From contig NZ_AP022590.1 of NCBI RefSeq assembly GCF_010731775.1, positions 4,774,001 through 4,838,000 of the forward strand: a DNA stretch of 64,000 nucleotides. The letters run 5' to 3'. The stretch is from Mycobacterium mantenii. GTDB lineage: Bacteria > Actinomycetota > Actinomycetes > Mycobacteriales > Mycobacteriaceae. Within the stretch, counting starts at the first letter, position 1. Each line of letters starts with the position of its first letter. Position numbers and translations under genes: made by a program. Positions 9,504 through 18,119 of this stretch are shown piece by piece. A model generated the notes under the pieces. The model made no database searches, had not been told where the DNA came from, and saw only the letters and a program-made list of their open reading frames with translations.

Positions 9504-10962
9504 TCCGAGCGGCTTCCTGAAATACACGCATCGGGAATTGCCGAAGCGTCGGCCTGTCCCGCTGCGGTTGCGCGACTGGCAGGAGGTCTACGAGGAATTC
9601 GACAATGAAACCCTGCGCGAGCAGGCGACCCGTTGCATGGACTGCGGTATTCCGTTCTGCCACAATGGTTGTCCGCTGGGCAACCTGATCCCGGAGTGGA
9701 ACGACCTGGTGCGCAGGGACCGGTGGCGCGACGCCATCGAACGGCTGCACGCCACCAACAACTTCCCGGACTTCACCGGGCGGCTGTGCCCGGCGCCCTG
9801 TGAGCCGGCCTGTGTGCTCGGCATCAATCAGGACCCGGTGACGATCAAGCAGATCGAGCTGGAGATCATCGACAAGGCCTTTGACGAGGGTTGGGTGCAG
9901 CCGTTGCCGCCGGACAAGCGGACCGGCAAAAAGGTCGCCGTGGTCGGTTCGGGACCGGCGGGTTTGGCCGCCGCCCAGCAGTTGACCCGCGCCGGCCACA
10001 CCGTCACCGTCTTCGAGCGGGCCGATCGCATCGGCGGGCTGCTGCGCTACGGCATCCCCGAATTCAAGATGGAAAAGCGTGTCCTCAACCGCCGGCTGGA
10101 CCAGATGCGGGCCGAGGGCACCGAATTCCGGCCCGGTGTCAACGTCGGGGTCGACATCACCGCCGAGAAATTGCGCGCCGACTTCGACGCCGTGGTGCTA
10201 GCCGGCGGTGCCACCGCGGGGCGTGACCTGCCGATCCCCGGCCGCGAACTGGACGGCATTCACCAGGCGATGGAATACCTGCCGTGGGGTAACCGCGTGC
10301 AGGAGGGCGATGACGTCCTGGGTCCCGACGGGCAGCCGCCGATCACCGCCAAGGACAAGAAGGTCGTCATCATCGGTGGCGGTGACACCGGCGCCGACTG
10401 CCTGGGCACCGCGCACCGCCAGGGCGCGAGCCTCATCCACCAGTTCGAGATCATGCCGCGTCCGCCGGAGACGCGTGCGCCGTCCACCCCGTGGCCGACC
10501 TACCCGCTGATGTACCGGGTGTCCTCGGCGCACGAAGAGGGCGGCGAGCGGGTGTTCTCGGTCAACACCGAGGAATTCGTCGGCGAGGACGGTCGCGTGA
10601 CGGCGCTCAAGGCGCACGAGGTGGCCATGGAAGACGGCAAGTTCGTCAAGGTGGAGGGTTCGGAGTTCGAACTCGAGGCGGACTTGGTGTTGCTGGCGAT
10701 GGGATTCGTCGGCCCCGAGAAGGAGGGCCTGCTCACCGACCTCGGGGTGAAATTCACCGAGCGCGGCAACGTCGCCCGCGGCGCCGATTTCGACACCTCG
10801 GTTCCGGGCGTCTTCGTCGCCGGTGACATGGGTCGTGGTCAGTCGCTGATCGTCTGGGCGATAGCTGAGGGCAGGGCCGCCGCGGCCGCGGCGGACCGGT
10901 TCCTGATGGGATCGACCGCGCTGCCGGCGCCGGTCAAGCCCACCGCGGTACCGCTTCAGTAG
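9496..10962 (+). CDS. gltD: Glutamate synthase (NADPH) small subunit
   Basis: The 488-residue beta subunit, which oxidises NADPH through FAD and passes electrons to GltB. The N-terminal ferredoxin-like region holds two Cys clusters ([13 protein letters not shown] near residue 46 and CPAPCEPAC near 98) for 4Fe-4S centres. Two nucleotide-binding motifs follow: [13 protein letters not shown] for FAD near residue 156 and GGGDTGADC for NADPH near 297. The start MADPSGF overlaps the gltB stop, which gives the usual family length; the upstream in-frame start lies deep inside gltB and is less likely. Confidence 0.97.
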   Translation: MADPSGFLKYTHRELPKRRPVPLRLRDWQEVYEEFDNETLREQATRCMDCGIPFCHNGCPLGNLIPEWNDLVRRDRWRDAIERLHATNNFPDFTGRLCPAPCEPACVLGINQDPVTIKQIELEIIDKAFDEGWVQPLPPDKRTGKKVAVVGSGPAGLAAAQQLTRAGHTVTVFERADRIGGLLRYGIPEFKMEKRVLNRRLDQMRAEGTEFRPGVNVGVDITAEKLRADFDAVVLAGGATAGRDLPIPGRELDGIHQAMEYLPWGNRVQEGDDVLGPDGQPPITAKDKKVVIIGGGDTGADCLGTAHRQGASLIHQFEIMPRPPETRAPSTPWPTYPLMYRVSSAHEEGGERVFSVNTEEFVGEDGRVTALKAHEVAMEDGKFVKVEGSEFELEADLVLLAMGFVGPEKEGLLTDLGVKFTERGNVARGADFDTSVPGVFVAGDMGRGQSLIVWAIAEGRAAAAAADRFLMGSTALPAPVKPTAVPLQ

Positions 10963-10990
10963 TAACACCAGTCACACCAGAAACACGACC

Positions 10991-11008
10991 GACTTCGCTC
11001 GGCGAGTC
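10991..11008 (+). terminator. Weak stem-loop after gltBD
   Basis: GACT-t-CGC-tcg-GCG-AGTC folds into a 7-pair stem with one bulge, starting 28 bases after the gltD stop. There is no run of T after it, as is common for mycobacterial terminators, so function is uncertain. Confidence 0.35.
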
Positions 11009-11047
11009 TGCCTCTGTTTGCCAGACGGCGGGTGTCTAATAGCTCGT

Positions 11048-11063
11048 TGTGAGCCCGCTCACA
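11048..11063. promoter_or_regulatory. CRP-type binding site (TGTGA-N6-TCACA)
   Basis: TGTGAGCCCGCTCACA is a perfect match to the symmetric CRP consensus TGTGA-N6-TCACA used by the mycobacterial cAMP receptor protein (Rv3676 family). It lies 8 bases after a possible -10 element (TCTAAT, 11035-11040) and 54 bases before the GTG of a small ORF with a good ribosome site. If the -10 is right, the site covers the transcription start and would repress. Confidence 0.75.
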
Positions 11064-11116
11064 TGGGGGTCATACCGGTTCAACGGTTGGACAGACCGAT
11101 CGCAGGAGAGATTCTT

Positions 11117-11257
11117 GTGCATATCCACCCATTACCCCAGTCACGGATGGGGCGAATCGCCTGGTCATGGTTGCGCCACCCGGTGAAAAGTCGTGAGTTT
11201 CCCGCCAAGCACGAGCGTCTGGTGACCGCTCAGGATTTGCTGCTGTTTGGTGCGTGA
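11117..11257 (+). CDS. Small ORF, 46 residues, unknown function
   Basis: A GTG-initiated frame of 46 codons preceded by AGGAGA at a spacing of 8, one of the better ribosome sites in the window. The product is basic and has no signal peptide or membrane segment (VHIHPLPQSRMGRIAWSWL at the N terminus, ending QDLLLFGA). M. tuberculosis has a small gene, Rv3857c, at this position, so this may be its counterpart, but I cannot confirm the match. A perfect CRP-type site lies just upstream and a GC stem-loop follows. A longer frame from 11018 would run across the CRP site and is less likely. Confidence 0.5.
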   Translation: MHIHPLPQSRMGRIAWSWLRHPVKSREFPAKHERLVTAQDLLLFGA

Positions 11258-11307
11258 TCGCCCGTTCGGCGTCCCCGTACGGGCACTGCGGGTTTGCTCA
11301 GGGTGCA

Positions 11308-11327
11308 CCCGGCGGGTTTTCGCCGGG
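11308..11327. terminator. Stem-loop between small ORF and LLM gene
   Basis: CCCGGCG and CGCCGGG form a 7-pair stem around a GGTTTT loop. It lies between two converging genes and could end transcription from both sides. There is no T-run. Confidence 0.5.
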
Positions 11328-11355
11328 CAACGCCGAATGCGCCGTGAAAACGGCG

Positions 11356-12207
11356 TCACCGCGTCCATAGACCCGAGTCGCGGATCGCCTCGGCGAGCGG
11401 CTCGAGCACGGCCGGGTCGTGCGGCGGGGGAACGTAGACGATGCCCAGATCCAAGCCCTCGGCGGCCAGCTTGGCGGCGTCCTCGATGACTTTCCCATAG
11501 TTGAGGTCCGGCTCCAGGCGCAAGTGCGCCGAGAGCGTGATCTCCTTGGGATCGCGGCCGATGTCCGCGCAGTGCGAGGCCAGGACGTCACGCTTGTGGG
11601 CGAAGACGTCGGGCGGACCGCCCACGAAATTCCAGTGCTGGGCGTAGCGAGCGGTGATCCGCAGTGTGCGCTTCTCGCCGCTGCCGCCGATGCAGATGGG
11701 CGGGTGCGGCCGCTGCGGGCCCTTGGGCTCGTTGCGCGCCCCCTTGAGTTGGTAGAACTTACCGTCGAAGTCGGTGGTCTCCTGGCTGAGCAGGCTGGTC
11801 AGCACCTCGCAGGCCTCCTCGAAGCGGTCGAAGCGTTCCTTGATGCTGCCCAGCTCGATGCCGTAGGCGCCGGACTCCTCCTCGTTCCAGCCGGCGCCGA
11901 TGCCCAGCTCGAGCCGTCCGTTCGAGATGATGTCGAGGGCGGCCGCCATGTTGGCCAGCACCGCGGGGTGGCGGTAGTGGATCCCGGTGACCAGGGTGCC
12001 CACCCGCAGCCGCTTGGTGGCCTGCGCAAGTGCGGTCAGCGTCGTCCAGCCCTCCAGGCAGGGCCCGCTGCTGTCGGAAAAGATCGGGTAGAAGTGGTCG
12101 AACGTCCACCCGGATTCGTAGACCTCGATGTCGTCGGCCGCTTGCCAGACGGCGAGCATCTGAATCCAGGTGGTGTTTTGCGGAGGAGTCTTGAACGCGA
12201 ATCGCAT
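11356..12207 (-). CDS. LLM-class F420-dependent oxidoreductase
   Basis: A 283-residue TIM-barrel protein of the luciferase-like monooxygenase superfamily, F420-dependent subgroup. Family features are the short N-terminal strand MRFAFKTPPQ, RLRVGTLVTGIHYRHPAVLANMAAALDIISNGRLELGIGAG across residues 86-126 (named by span), and PICIGGSGEKRTLRI near residue 170. Mycobacteria carry dozens of these, and the substrate cannot be inferred. The gene lies between gltD and the PHP gene, where M. tuberculosis has none, so it is an accessory insertion relative to that genome. It is divergent from the small membrane protein gene, with 50 bases between the starts. Confidence 0.9.
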   Translation of the reverse strand: MRFAFKTPPQNTTWIQMLAVWQAADDIEVYESGWTFDHFYPIFSDSSGPCLEGWTTLTALAQATKRLRVGTLVTGIHYRHPAVLANMAAALDIISNGRLELGIGAGWNEEESGAYGIELGSIKERFDRFEEACEVLTSLLSQETTDFDGKFYQLKGARNEPKGPQRPHPPICIGGSGEKRTLRITARYAQHWNFVGGPPDVFAHKRDVLASHCADIGRDPKEITLSAHLRLEPDLNYGKVIEDAAKLAAEGLDLGIVYVPPPHDPAVLEPLAEAIRDSGLWTR

Positions 12208-12257
12208 GCCCCCGACGTTAACCGGTGTTTATGAAGGGCAACTAAACTCAAGCCGCG

Positions 12258-12692
12258 ATGACTTGTGGCTCCCTCGGAATAGACACCAAGATCACCCTGC
12301 TGGCGGCGGGCCTGATCTTCCTGCTCGCGCTCGTCCTGGGTGTGTGGAAATACCGCGAGATGATGGTCTCGGAGACCCACCTCGCCCATCCCTACGTCGA
12401 CATCGCGCACCGCGCGGCGCTGCTGTATTCGTTCGCGACGCTGCTGCTCGCGGTCTTCGTGCAGCTCAGCGCCTGGCCGGTATGGGTGAACCTGACCGCG
12501 GCGGGCGTGGTCGTCTTCTTCTTCGTCGCCGCCATCCTCGCCTACATCAGCCACGGCGCGCGGCGCGACACCGTCAACCAATTCGAAAACGCCGACGGGC
12601 GAACCGCGCTGGCGATGGCGTTGCTGATCGCCGGCGAGATCGGCGGGTTCAGCGTGCTGCTCGCCGGATTCGTCGCCGGCCAACTGTGGTGA
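12258..12692 (+). CDS. Small integral membrane protein, unknown
   Basis: A 144-residue hydrophobic protein with four predicted membrane helices (about residues 10-28, 53-70, 75-95 and 118-140). The loop between helices 1 and 2 holds conserved-looking His and Tyr residues (ETHLAHPYVDIAHR), which might bind a metal or haem; this is speculation. I do not recognise the family. It is divergent from the LLM oxidoreductase and lies 76 bases before the PHP gene on the same strand. Codon use is typical of the window, so it is very likely a real gene. Confidence 0.75.
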   Translation: MTCGSLGIDTKITLLAAGLIFLLALVLGVWKYREMMVSETHLAHPYVDIAHRAALLYSFATLLLAVFVQLSAWPVWVNLTAAGVVVFFFVAAILAYISHGARRDTVNQFENADGRTALAMALLIAGEIGGFSVLLAGFVAGQLW

Positions 12693-12768
12693 TGCGCGGA
12701 GGTCTGGCGGTGACCTCCAGCGCCCGGCTTCGCCGCGCTTGCAGTCACCGAGCGGGCACACTGGAGCC

Positions 12769-13776
12769 ATGGATCCGGTAGCGGCATTACGGCAGATCGC
12801 CTACTTCAAGGACCGCAGCCGCCACGATCCCAGACGCGTGATGGCCTATCGCAACGCGGCCGACATCATCGAAGCCCTCGACGACGCGGCTCGGGAGCGG
12901 CACGGCCAGGCCAACAGCTGGCAGACGCTGCCGGGGATCGGCCCCAAGACCGCCAAGGTCATCGACCAGGCGTGGTCAGGTCGAGAACCCGACCTGCTGG
13001 TCGATTTGCGTTCCACCGCAGAAGATCTCGGCGGCGGTGACATCCGTGCGGCGCTACGCGGCGATCTGCACCTGCACTCCAACTGGTCCGACGGCTCGGC
13101 ACCGATCGAGGAGATGATGGCCTCCGCCGCGGCGCTGGGCCACGAATACTGCGCGCTGACCGACCATTCGCCGCGGCTGACCATCGCCAGCGGTCTGTCG
13201 CCGGAGCGGTTACGCAAGCAGCTCGACGTGATCGAGGGCCTCCAAGAGAAGTTCGCGCCGATGCGCATCCTGACCGGGATCGAGGTCGACATCCTCGACG
13301 ACGGCAGCCTGGATCAGGAGCCCGAGCTGCTGGAACGCCTCGACGTGGTGGTGGCCAGCGTGCATTCCAAGTTGTCGATGGACGCCGCCGCGATGACCCG
13401 GCGCATGCTGCGTGCGGTGGCCAACCCGCACGCCGACGTGCTGGGTCACTGCACCGGCCGGCTGGTGTCCGGGAATCGCGGCATCCGGCCGGAATCCAAG
13501 TTCGACGCCGAGGCGGTGTTCACCGCATGCCGCGACCACGGCACCGCGGTGGAGATCAACTCGCGGCCCGAGCGGCGCGATCCGCCGAGCCGGCTGCTGA
13601 ATCTGGCGCTGGAGATCGGGTGCGTGTTCACCATCGACACCGACGCGCACGCGCCCGGCCAGCTCGATTTTCTCGGCTATGGCGCCCAGCGCGCACTGGA
13701 CGCGGGCGTTCCCGTCGAGCGGATTGTGAACACCTGGCCGGCCGAGCGACTGCTGGAGTGGGCCGGCGCCAACTGA
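12769..13776 (+). CDS. HhH-PHP domain phosphoesterase (Rv3856c-like)
   Basis: A 335-residue protein, the same length as its apparent M. tuberculosis counterpart. The N-terminal 90 residues resemble the helix-hairpin-helix part of family X DNA polymerases (TLPGIGPKTAKVI near residue 52). The rest is a PHP metallo-phosphoesterase with its metal-binding motifs in order: DLHLHSNWSDG, ALTDHSP, GIEVDIL, VASVHSK, GHCTGR and IDTDAHAPGQL. This is the pairing found in the C-terminal part of bacterial PolX, without the polymerase palm, so a DNA-end or nucleotide phosphoesterase role is plausible. Histidinol phosphatase labels for such proteins are based only on the PHP fold. The start was chosen by length and the GGAG before ATG. 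Confidence 0.9.
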   Translation: MDPVAALRQIAYFKDRSRHDPRRVMAYRNAADIIEALDDAARERHGQANSWQTLPGIGPKTAKVIDQAWSGREPDLLVDLRSTAEDLGGGDIRAALRGDLHLHSNWSDGSAPIEEMMASAAALGHEYCALTDHSPRLTIASGLSPERLRKQLDVIEGLQEKFAPMRILTGIEVDILDDGSLDQEPELLERLDVVVASVHSKLSMDAAAMTRRMLRAVANPHADVLGHCTGRLVSGNRGIRPESKFDAEAVFTACRDHGTAVEINSRPERRDPPSRLLNLALEIGCVFTIDTDAHAPGQLDFLGYGAQRALDAGVPVERIVNTWPAERLLEWAGAN

Positions 13777-13784
13777 GGCGCTGC

Positions 13785-14543
13785 TCAGACCTGCACCGTT
13801 TCCGCGCGTTCGGGAACCGGTTCGCCGCTGCGGCCAGTCGTCCACACCAGGTTGGCGCCGGCGACGGCCGCGCAGGTGGCGGCCGGAACGAGCAACGCGT
13901 AACCGCCCAATTCAGCGCCGAACACGATCCCGGCTATCCCGCCTCCGAGGGACAGCAGGAGCGTCGTCGCCAGAATCGCGGCATTCCACTTCTTGATCCC
14001 GTGTAGCCGGCTGCGGCCGAGCATCAGTCCGAGGTCGGTGACCGTCCCGGTGAAGTGGGTGGTCCGGATCGCCATTCCGCGGAAGCTGGAGGTCATCCCG
14101 TTCTGCAGACCGAGCGCTGCCGCGGCGAACAGAGCCTGTACCGCGGTTTGCTCGATTCCCAGGGCGTGGATCTGCGCCTTGACGATGGTTTCCTCGACCC
14201 CGGCGGCGGCCAGCACGAGCAGCGCTGACTCCAGGAACAGCACGGCGGCGTGGCGGGGGCCCGCGAGAACCTGGGTGGGCGCGAGAATCAACCCGGCTAC
14301 GCTCGCTCCGGTCAGGAAGCCCAGAAAAATCGCGCCGAGCACGTGGGCCTTCGTAGAGCCACGGGTTGGCTGTGTTCATGCCCAGCTGGTGGTGATCGCG
14401 GTCAGGTTGCCGACGGGCAACGCCAGGATCAGGAGCGCCACCGCGTTGACGAAGCCCGCGGAAAGGGCGAGTGCCGCGCTATAACCGAGCAGGACGCCCT
14501 CGCGCGGCGGGCCGCTTTCGCGGGCTTTGTCCGGTGGCGGCAT
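13785..14543 (-). pseudogene. DUF1275 (YoaK-like) membrane protein gene broken by an in-frame TGA
   Basis: Read from an ATG at 14543, the frame encodes MPPPDKARESG and a hydrophobic segment with GFVNAVALLILALPVGNLTA, the typical DUF1275 start. It then meets TGA at codon 56 (14378-14376). The same frame continues without another stop for 196 codons to the true end at 13785 and carries the remaining helices. The total of 252 codons fits the family. The downstream part could only restart at a GTG at 14342 without a ribosome site, which would lack the first helix. So this is either a recent nonsense mutation or a sequencing error. The function of DUF1275 proteins is unknown. Confidence 0.7.
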
Positions 14544-14693
14544 CGTGTTCAATCACTCGCTTTCGAGGTCGGTTTTTCGCCACCGCTACAAGCGGGCCGC
14601 CGGACAAGCCGCGGCCGCAGACGATTTCAAATCAACCTCAAATCATCGAAAATTCCTGCGGCGGAATCGTTTTGGCGGATTTTCGTAAGCCGT

Positions 14694-15899
14694 TCAGTCT
14701 GGAAGGTGCGGCATTCCTGTACCCAGGTCGCGGCCGACCAAAACCGCGGATGTCAGGGCGGATTTGCCATACCGATCCCGCACCCGGTCGATCGCCGCGT
14801 CGATCGCGAGCCGGTTCTCGTCGTCGGCGAACGGCAGCATCAGTTGCTGGGAGCCGCTGCGGTCGATGCCCGACACAGCGAAGCCGACCAACGTCAGGCC
14901 GCGCTGGGCGATGAGCGGCGTCGCCGCGGCGACCAGTTGGCGGGCGGCGGCCAGCAGCGGCGCCGTTGAGGACGTGGCCCACGGCAACGTATGCGATCGG
15001 GTTGCCCGGGTGAAATCGTCGAAGCGCAGCCGCAGCACGACCGTGCGACCGGTGCGCCCGGCCGCGCGCATGCGCGCGGTGATGCGGTCGATCAGGTTGA
15101 TCACCACGGCGTCGATCTCGTTGGCCGACATGGTGTTTCCGGCGCGCCCCAGCGCCCGCTGAGCGCCGACGGAGCGGCGACGGACGCCGGTGGTCACCCG
15201 GCGGCGGTCGATGTTGCGGGACAGCGCGTACAGCTGGCGGCCCATCGCCCCGCCCACCATGGAGCCCAGTGCCGACTCGCTGAGCTCGGCGACGTCGGCG
15301 ACGGTCACGACGCCGTGCGCGCGCAGCTTCTCGGCGGTCACCGCGCCCACGCCCCAGAGCCGGCGCACCGGCAGCGGCCGCAGGAAGGTGAGCTCCTGAT
15401 CGGGCGGCACCAGCAGCAGTCCGTCGGGCTTGGCCTCCTGGCTGGCCACCTTGGCAAGGAACTTCGTCCGGGCGACGCCGACGGTGATCGGCAGCCCGAC
15501 GCGGTCTCGCACGTCCGCGCGCAGTCGCTCGGCGATCGCCACCGGCGTGCCGCTGACCCGGCGCAGCCCGCCGACGTCGAGGAAGGCCTCGTCCACCGAC
15601 AGCGCCTCGACGATCGGGGAGCAGTCCCGGAACACCTCGAAGACGGCCTCACTGGCGCGCGAATACGCGCTCATTCGCGGGGGCACCACGACGGCGTGCG
15701 GACACAGCCGTCGCGCCTGCGAGCCGCCCATGGCCGTGCGCACGCCGTAAGCCTTGGCCTCGTAGCTTGCGGCCAGCACCACGCCGCCGCCCACGATCAC
15801 CGGGCGGCCGCGCAACGTCGGGTCGTCGCGCTGTTCGACGGACGCGTAGAAGGAATCGAGGTCCGCGTGCAGGATGGACGCATCGCTCCGCACGAACAT
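14694..15899 (-). CDS. dinB: Y-family DNA polymerase IV, DinB3-like
   Basis: A 401-residue translesion DNA polymerase. Palm-domain metal ligands are seen as Asp13 and Asp15 (HADLDSFYASVE) and Asp103/Glu104 (SVDEAFLD). Tyr18 sits at the steric-gate position, so it should exclude ribonucleotides, unlike DinB2 of M. smegmatis, which has Leu there. Helix-hairpin-helix and little-finger domains follow, and a beta-clamp binding peptide QLMLPF lies near residue 354. M. tuberculosis lacks a polymerase gene at this position; M. smegmatis has dinB3 near ethR-ethA. It is 30 bases downstream of ethR on the same strand. A LexA-type box covers its proposed ATG, so the true start may be a little downstream. 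Confidence 0.9.
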   Translation of the reverse strand: MFVRSDASILHADLDSFYASVEQRDDPTLRGRPVIVGGGVVLAASYEAKAYGVRTAMGGSQARRLCPHAVVVPPRMSAYSRASEAVFEVFRDCSPIVEALSVDEAFLDVGGLRRVSGTPVAIAERLRADVRDRVGLPITVGVARTKFLAKVASQEAKPDGLLLVPPDQELTFLRPLPVRRLWGVGAVTAEKLRAHGVVTVADVAELSESALGSMVGGAMGRQLYALSRNIDRRRVTTGVRRRSVGAQRALGRAGNTMSANEIDAVVINLIDRITARMRAAGRTGRTVVLRLRFDDFTRATRSHTLPWATSSTAPLLAAARQLVAAATPLIAQRGLTLVGFAVSGIDRSGSQQLMLPFADDENRLAIDAAIDRVRDRYGKSALTSAVLVGRDLGTGMPHLPD

Positions 15900-15906
15900 A
15901 TGTTCG
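15893..15906. promoter_or_regulatory. LexA/SOS box at the start of dinB3
   Basis: CGAACATATGTTCG is a perfect 14-base palindrome that fits the mycobacterial LexA consensus CGAAC-N4-GTTCG. It lies in the short gap between ethR and dinB3 and overlaps the first codon proposed for dinB3. Position and match suggest damage induction of dinB3 separately from ethR. Confidence 0.75.
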
Positions 15907-15929
15907 CATAGGGGGCCGACAGGCCGGGT

Positions 15930-16568
15930 TCAGCAGGAGTCGCCGTAGACGCTGCTGACCCAGATGTGCACCAGCGTGTCGAGCAAATGCTCGCTGGGCA
16001 CCGACGGTCGCCCGTCGGCGAACGAGCTGAGCATGACCTTCTCGTTGAGCAGGTTCAGCGCCGCGGACAGGTTGCGGGCCGGCAGTGTCACCGGCGCGGC
16101 GCCGCGGGCGCGTTCGGCCTCGATTACGGTGGTGGTGTGGTCGACCCATTTCTGCATGAACCGCGACCACAGGACATCGACGTCCTTGTTGGTGCGCGCG
16201 GCGTCGGCGGCCAGTGACACCGCGCGATGTGCGCCGAACGTCTCGACGAACACGTTGATCCCGATGCGCCACAACGTTTTCAGGTCGGCGGGCGGGTCGG
16301 CGACCATGGCCTCCAGTGCGGAGTCGGCCTCCACGATCACGCGCTCGAACAGGGTGAGCAGCACCGCGTCCTTGGACGGGAAATAGAAGTAGAACGTCGG
16401 TCGGGACAGGCCGGCCCCCTTGGCCAGGTCGTCGACGGAGATGTCGGCGAGCGGACGTTCGCGCAGCAGCTGTTCCGCGGTGGCCAGGATGGCCAGTTCG
16501 CGATCGTCGCCGGACGGGCGCGCCGAACGCCTGCCCCGATGGGTGTGGGCGGAACCGAGGGTAGACAC
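15930..16568 (-). CDS. ethR: TetR-family repressor EthR
   Basis: A 212-residue TetR-type repressor that controls the divergent monooxygenase gene ethA and so influences activation of ethionamide. The N-terminal helix-turn-helix ISVDDLAKGAGLSRPTFYFYFPSK (span about residues 40-63) and the preceding RGRRSARPSGDDRELAILATAE are nearly identical to M. tuberculosis EthR. The ligand-binding domain keeps the hydrophobic Phe, Trp and Asn residues. The start was set at GTG 16568 because it leaves a 77-base ethR-ethA gap, close to the known spacing, and keeps the operator outside the gene. A start at 16604 would add 12 residues and place the operator within coding sequence. Confidence 0.93.
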   Translation of the reverse strand: MSTLGSAHTHRGRRSARPSGDDRELAILATAEQLLRERPLADISVDDLAKGAGLSRPTFYFYFPSKDAVLLTLFERVIVEADSALEAMVADPPADLKTLWRIGINVFVETFGAHRAVSLAADAARTNKDVDVLWSRFMQKWVDHTTTVIEAERARGAAPVTLPARNLSAALNLLNEKVMLSSFADGRPSVPSEHLLDTLVHIWVSSVYGDSC

Positions 16569-16582
16569 GGCCGCTACTTTAC

Positions 16583-16640
16583 ACGTTGTTGAAAGTTTCG
16601 ACACGGTGTTGACTGGTTCAACACCGCGTTGATAACGTTG
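16583..16640. promoter_or_regulatory. EthR operator region
   Basis: The gap between ethR and ethA holds an inverted repeat GGTGTTGA-N5-TCAACACC at 16605-16625, flanked by further half-sites of the type GTTGA (16588 and about 16628). Repeated half-sites over about 55 bases are how EthR is known to bind, as several dimers. It should repress both genes. Confidence 0.8.
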
Positions 16641-16645
16641 GGCCC

Positions 16646-18115
16646 ATGACTGAGCACCTTGACGTCCTCATCGTCGGCGCCGGTATCTCCGGCATCAGCG
16701 CGGCCTGGCACCTGCAGGACCGCTGCCCGACGAAGAGCTACGCCATCCTGGAACGCCGTGCTGACCTGGGCGGAACCTGGGACCTGTTCAAGTACCCGGG
16801 CATCCGGTCGGACTCGGACATGTTCACCCTGGGCTTCCGGTTCAAGCCCTGGCGCTCGGCGAAGTCGATCGCCGACGGCGCTTCGATCAAGGCATACATC
16901 AAGGAGACCGCGGTCGAGAACCGGATCGAGCCGAAGATCCGCTACCGCAACCGGGTGGTGGCCGCCGACTGGTCCGACACCGACAACCGCTGGAACCTGA
17001 TCGTCGAGAACGACGGCCTGCAGAGCGAGATGACGTGCTCGTTCCTGTTCGCCTGCACCGGCTACTACAACTACGACGAGGGCTTCTCGCCGACCTTCCC
17101 GGGCTCGGACGACTTCGGGGGCACCATCGTCCATCCGCAGCACTGGCCCGAGGACCTCGACTACGCGGGCAAGCGAATCGTCGTCATCGGATCCGGTGCC
17201 ACCGCGATCACCCTGATTCCCGCCCTGGTGAACTCGGGCGCGGGCCACGTGACCATGCTGCAGCGCTCGCCGACCTACATCGGCTCGCTGCCCGGCGTCG
17301 ATCCCTTTGCCGAGAAGGCCAACCGGCTGCTGCCCGACCGCCTCGCCCACATGGCCAACCGCTGGAAAGCCATCGCGTTCAGCACCTTCCAATACCAGCT
17401 GTCCCGCAAGGCCCCGGCCTACATGCGCAAGACCTTGATGACGATGGCGCAGCGGCGCCTGCCGGAGGGCTACGACGTCGAAAAGCACTTCGGCCCGCGC
17501 TACAACGTCTGGGACGAGCGGCTGTGCCTGGCGCCCGACGGCGACTTCTTCCGGACCATCCGGCACGGCAAGGCCGACGTCGTCACCGACACCATCGAGC
17601 GGTTCACCGAGACCGGCATCAAGCTCACCTCGGGTGAAGAGTTGACGGCCGACATCATCGTCACCGCAACGGGATTGAACATGCAGTTGTTGGGTGGCGT
17701 GAAGCCCACCCGCAACGGCGAGGACATCGACCTGACCTCGTTGATGACCTACAAGGGCCTGATGTTCTCCGGTGTGCCGAACTTCGCCATCACTTTCGGC
17801 TACACGAACGCGTCCTGGACGCTGAAGGCCGACCTGGTCTCCGAATTCGTCTGCCGCGTGCTGAACTATATGGACGCCAACGGTTTTGACTTCGTGGAGC
17901 CGCAGCATCCCGGCAACGACGTCGACGAGCTGCCGTTCATGGACTTCACTCCGGGCTACTTCCGGCGTTCGATGCACCTGCTGCCCAAGTCGGGGTCCCG
18001 GGCGCCGTGGCGGCTCAAGCAGAACTACTTCCTCGACATGCGCACGATCCGGCGCGGCAAGGTCGACGAAGACGGCTTGAAGTTCGCGAAAAAGCGCGCC
18101 CCCGTGGGGGTTTAG
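16646..18115 (+). CDS. ethA: Baeyer-Villiger FAD monooxygenase EthA
   Basis: A 489-residue FAD- and NADPH-dependent Baeyer-Villiger monooxygenase, the same length as the M. tuberculosis enzyme that oxidises ketones and activates ethionamide and thiacetazone. FAD motif GAGISGISAAWHL is at residue 10 and NADPH motif GSGATAITL near 183. Between them is the family fingerprint, seen as FGGTIVHPQHWPEDLDY near 158. It is divergent from its repressor gene ethR. The frame is intact with no premature stop. Its stop lies 4 bases from the stop of the convergent rraA. Confidence 0.97.
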   Translation: MTEHLDVLIVGAGISGISAAWHLQDRCPTKSYAILERRADLGGTWDLFKYPGIRSDSDMFTLGFRFKPWRSAKSIADGASIKAYIKETAVENRIEPKIRYRNRVVAADWSDTDNRWNLIVENDGLQSEMTCSFLFACTGYYNYDEGFSPTFPGSDDFGGTIVHPQHWPEDLDYAGKRIVVIGSGATAITLIPALVNSGAGHVTMLQRSPTYIGSLPGVDPFAEKANRLLPDRLAHMANRWKAIAFSTFQYQLSRKAPAYMRKTLMTMAQRRLPEGYDVEKHFGPRYNVWDERLCLAPDGDFFRTIRHGKADVVTDTIERFTETGIKLTSGEELTADIIVTATGLNMQLLGGVKPTRNGEDIDLTSLMTYKGLMFSGVPNFAITFGYTNASWTLKADLVSEFVCRVLNYMDANGFDFVEPQHPGNDVDELPFMDFTPGYFRRSMHLLPKSGSRAPWRLKQNYFLDMRTIRRGKVDEDGLKFAKKRAPVGV

Positions 18116-18119
18116 TGGA

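Noticed and set aside
12036..12770. 244-codon minus-strand frame over the small membrane protein gene
   Set aside because: Charged, repetitive shadow with no domain, whereas the plus-strand frame gives four clean membrane helices.
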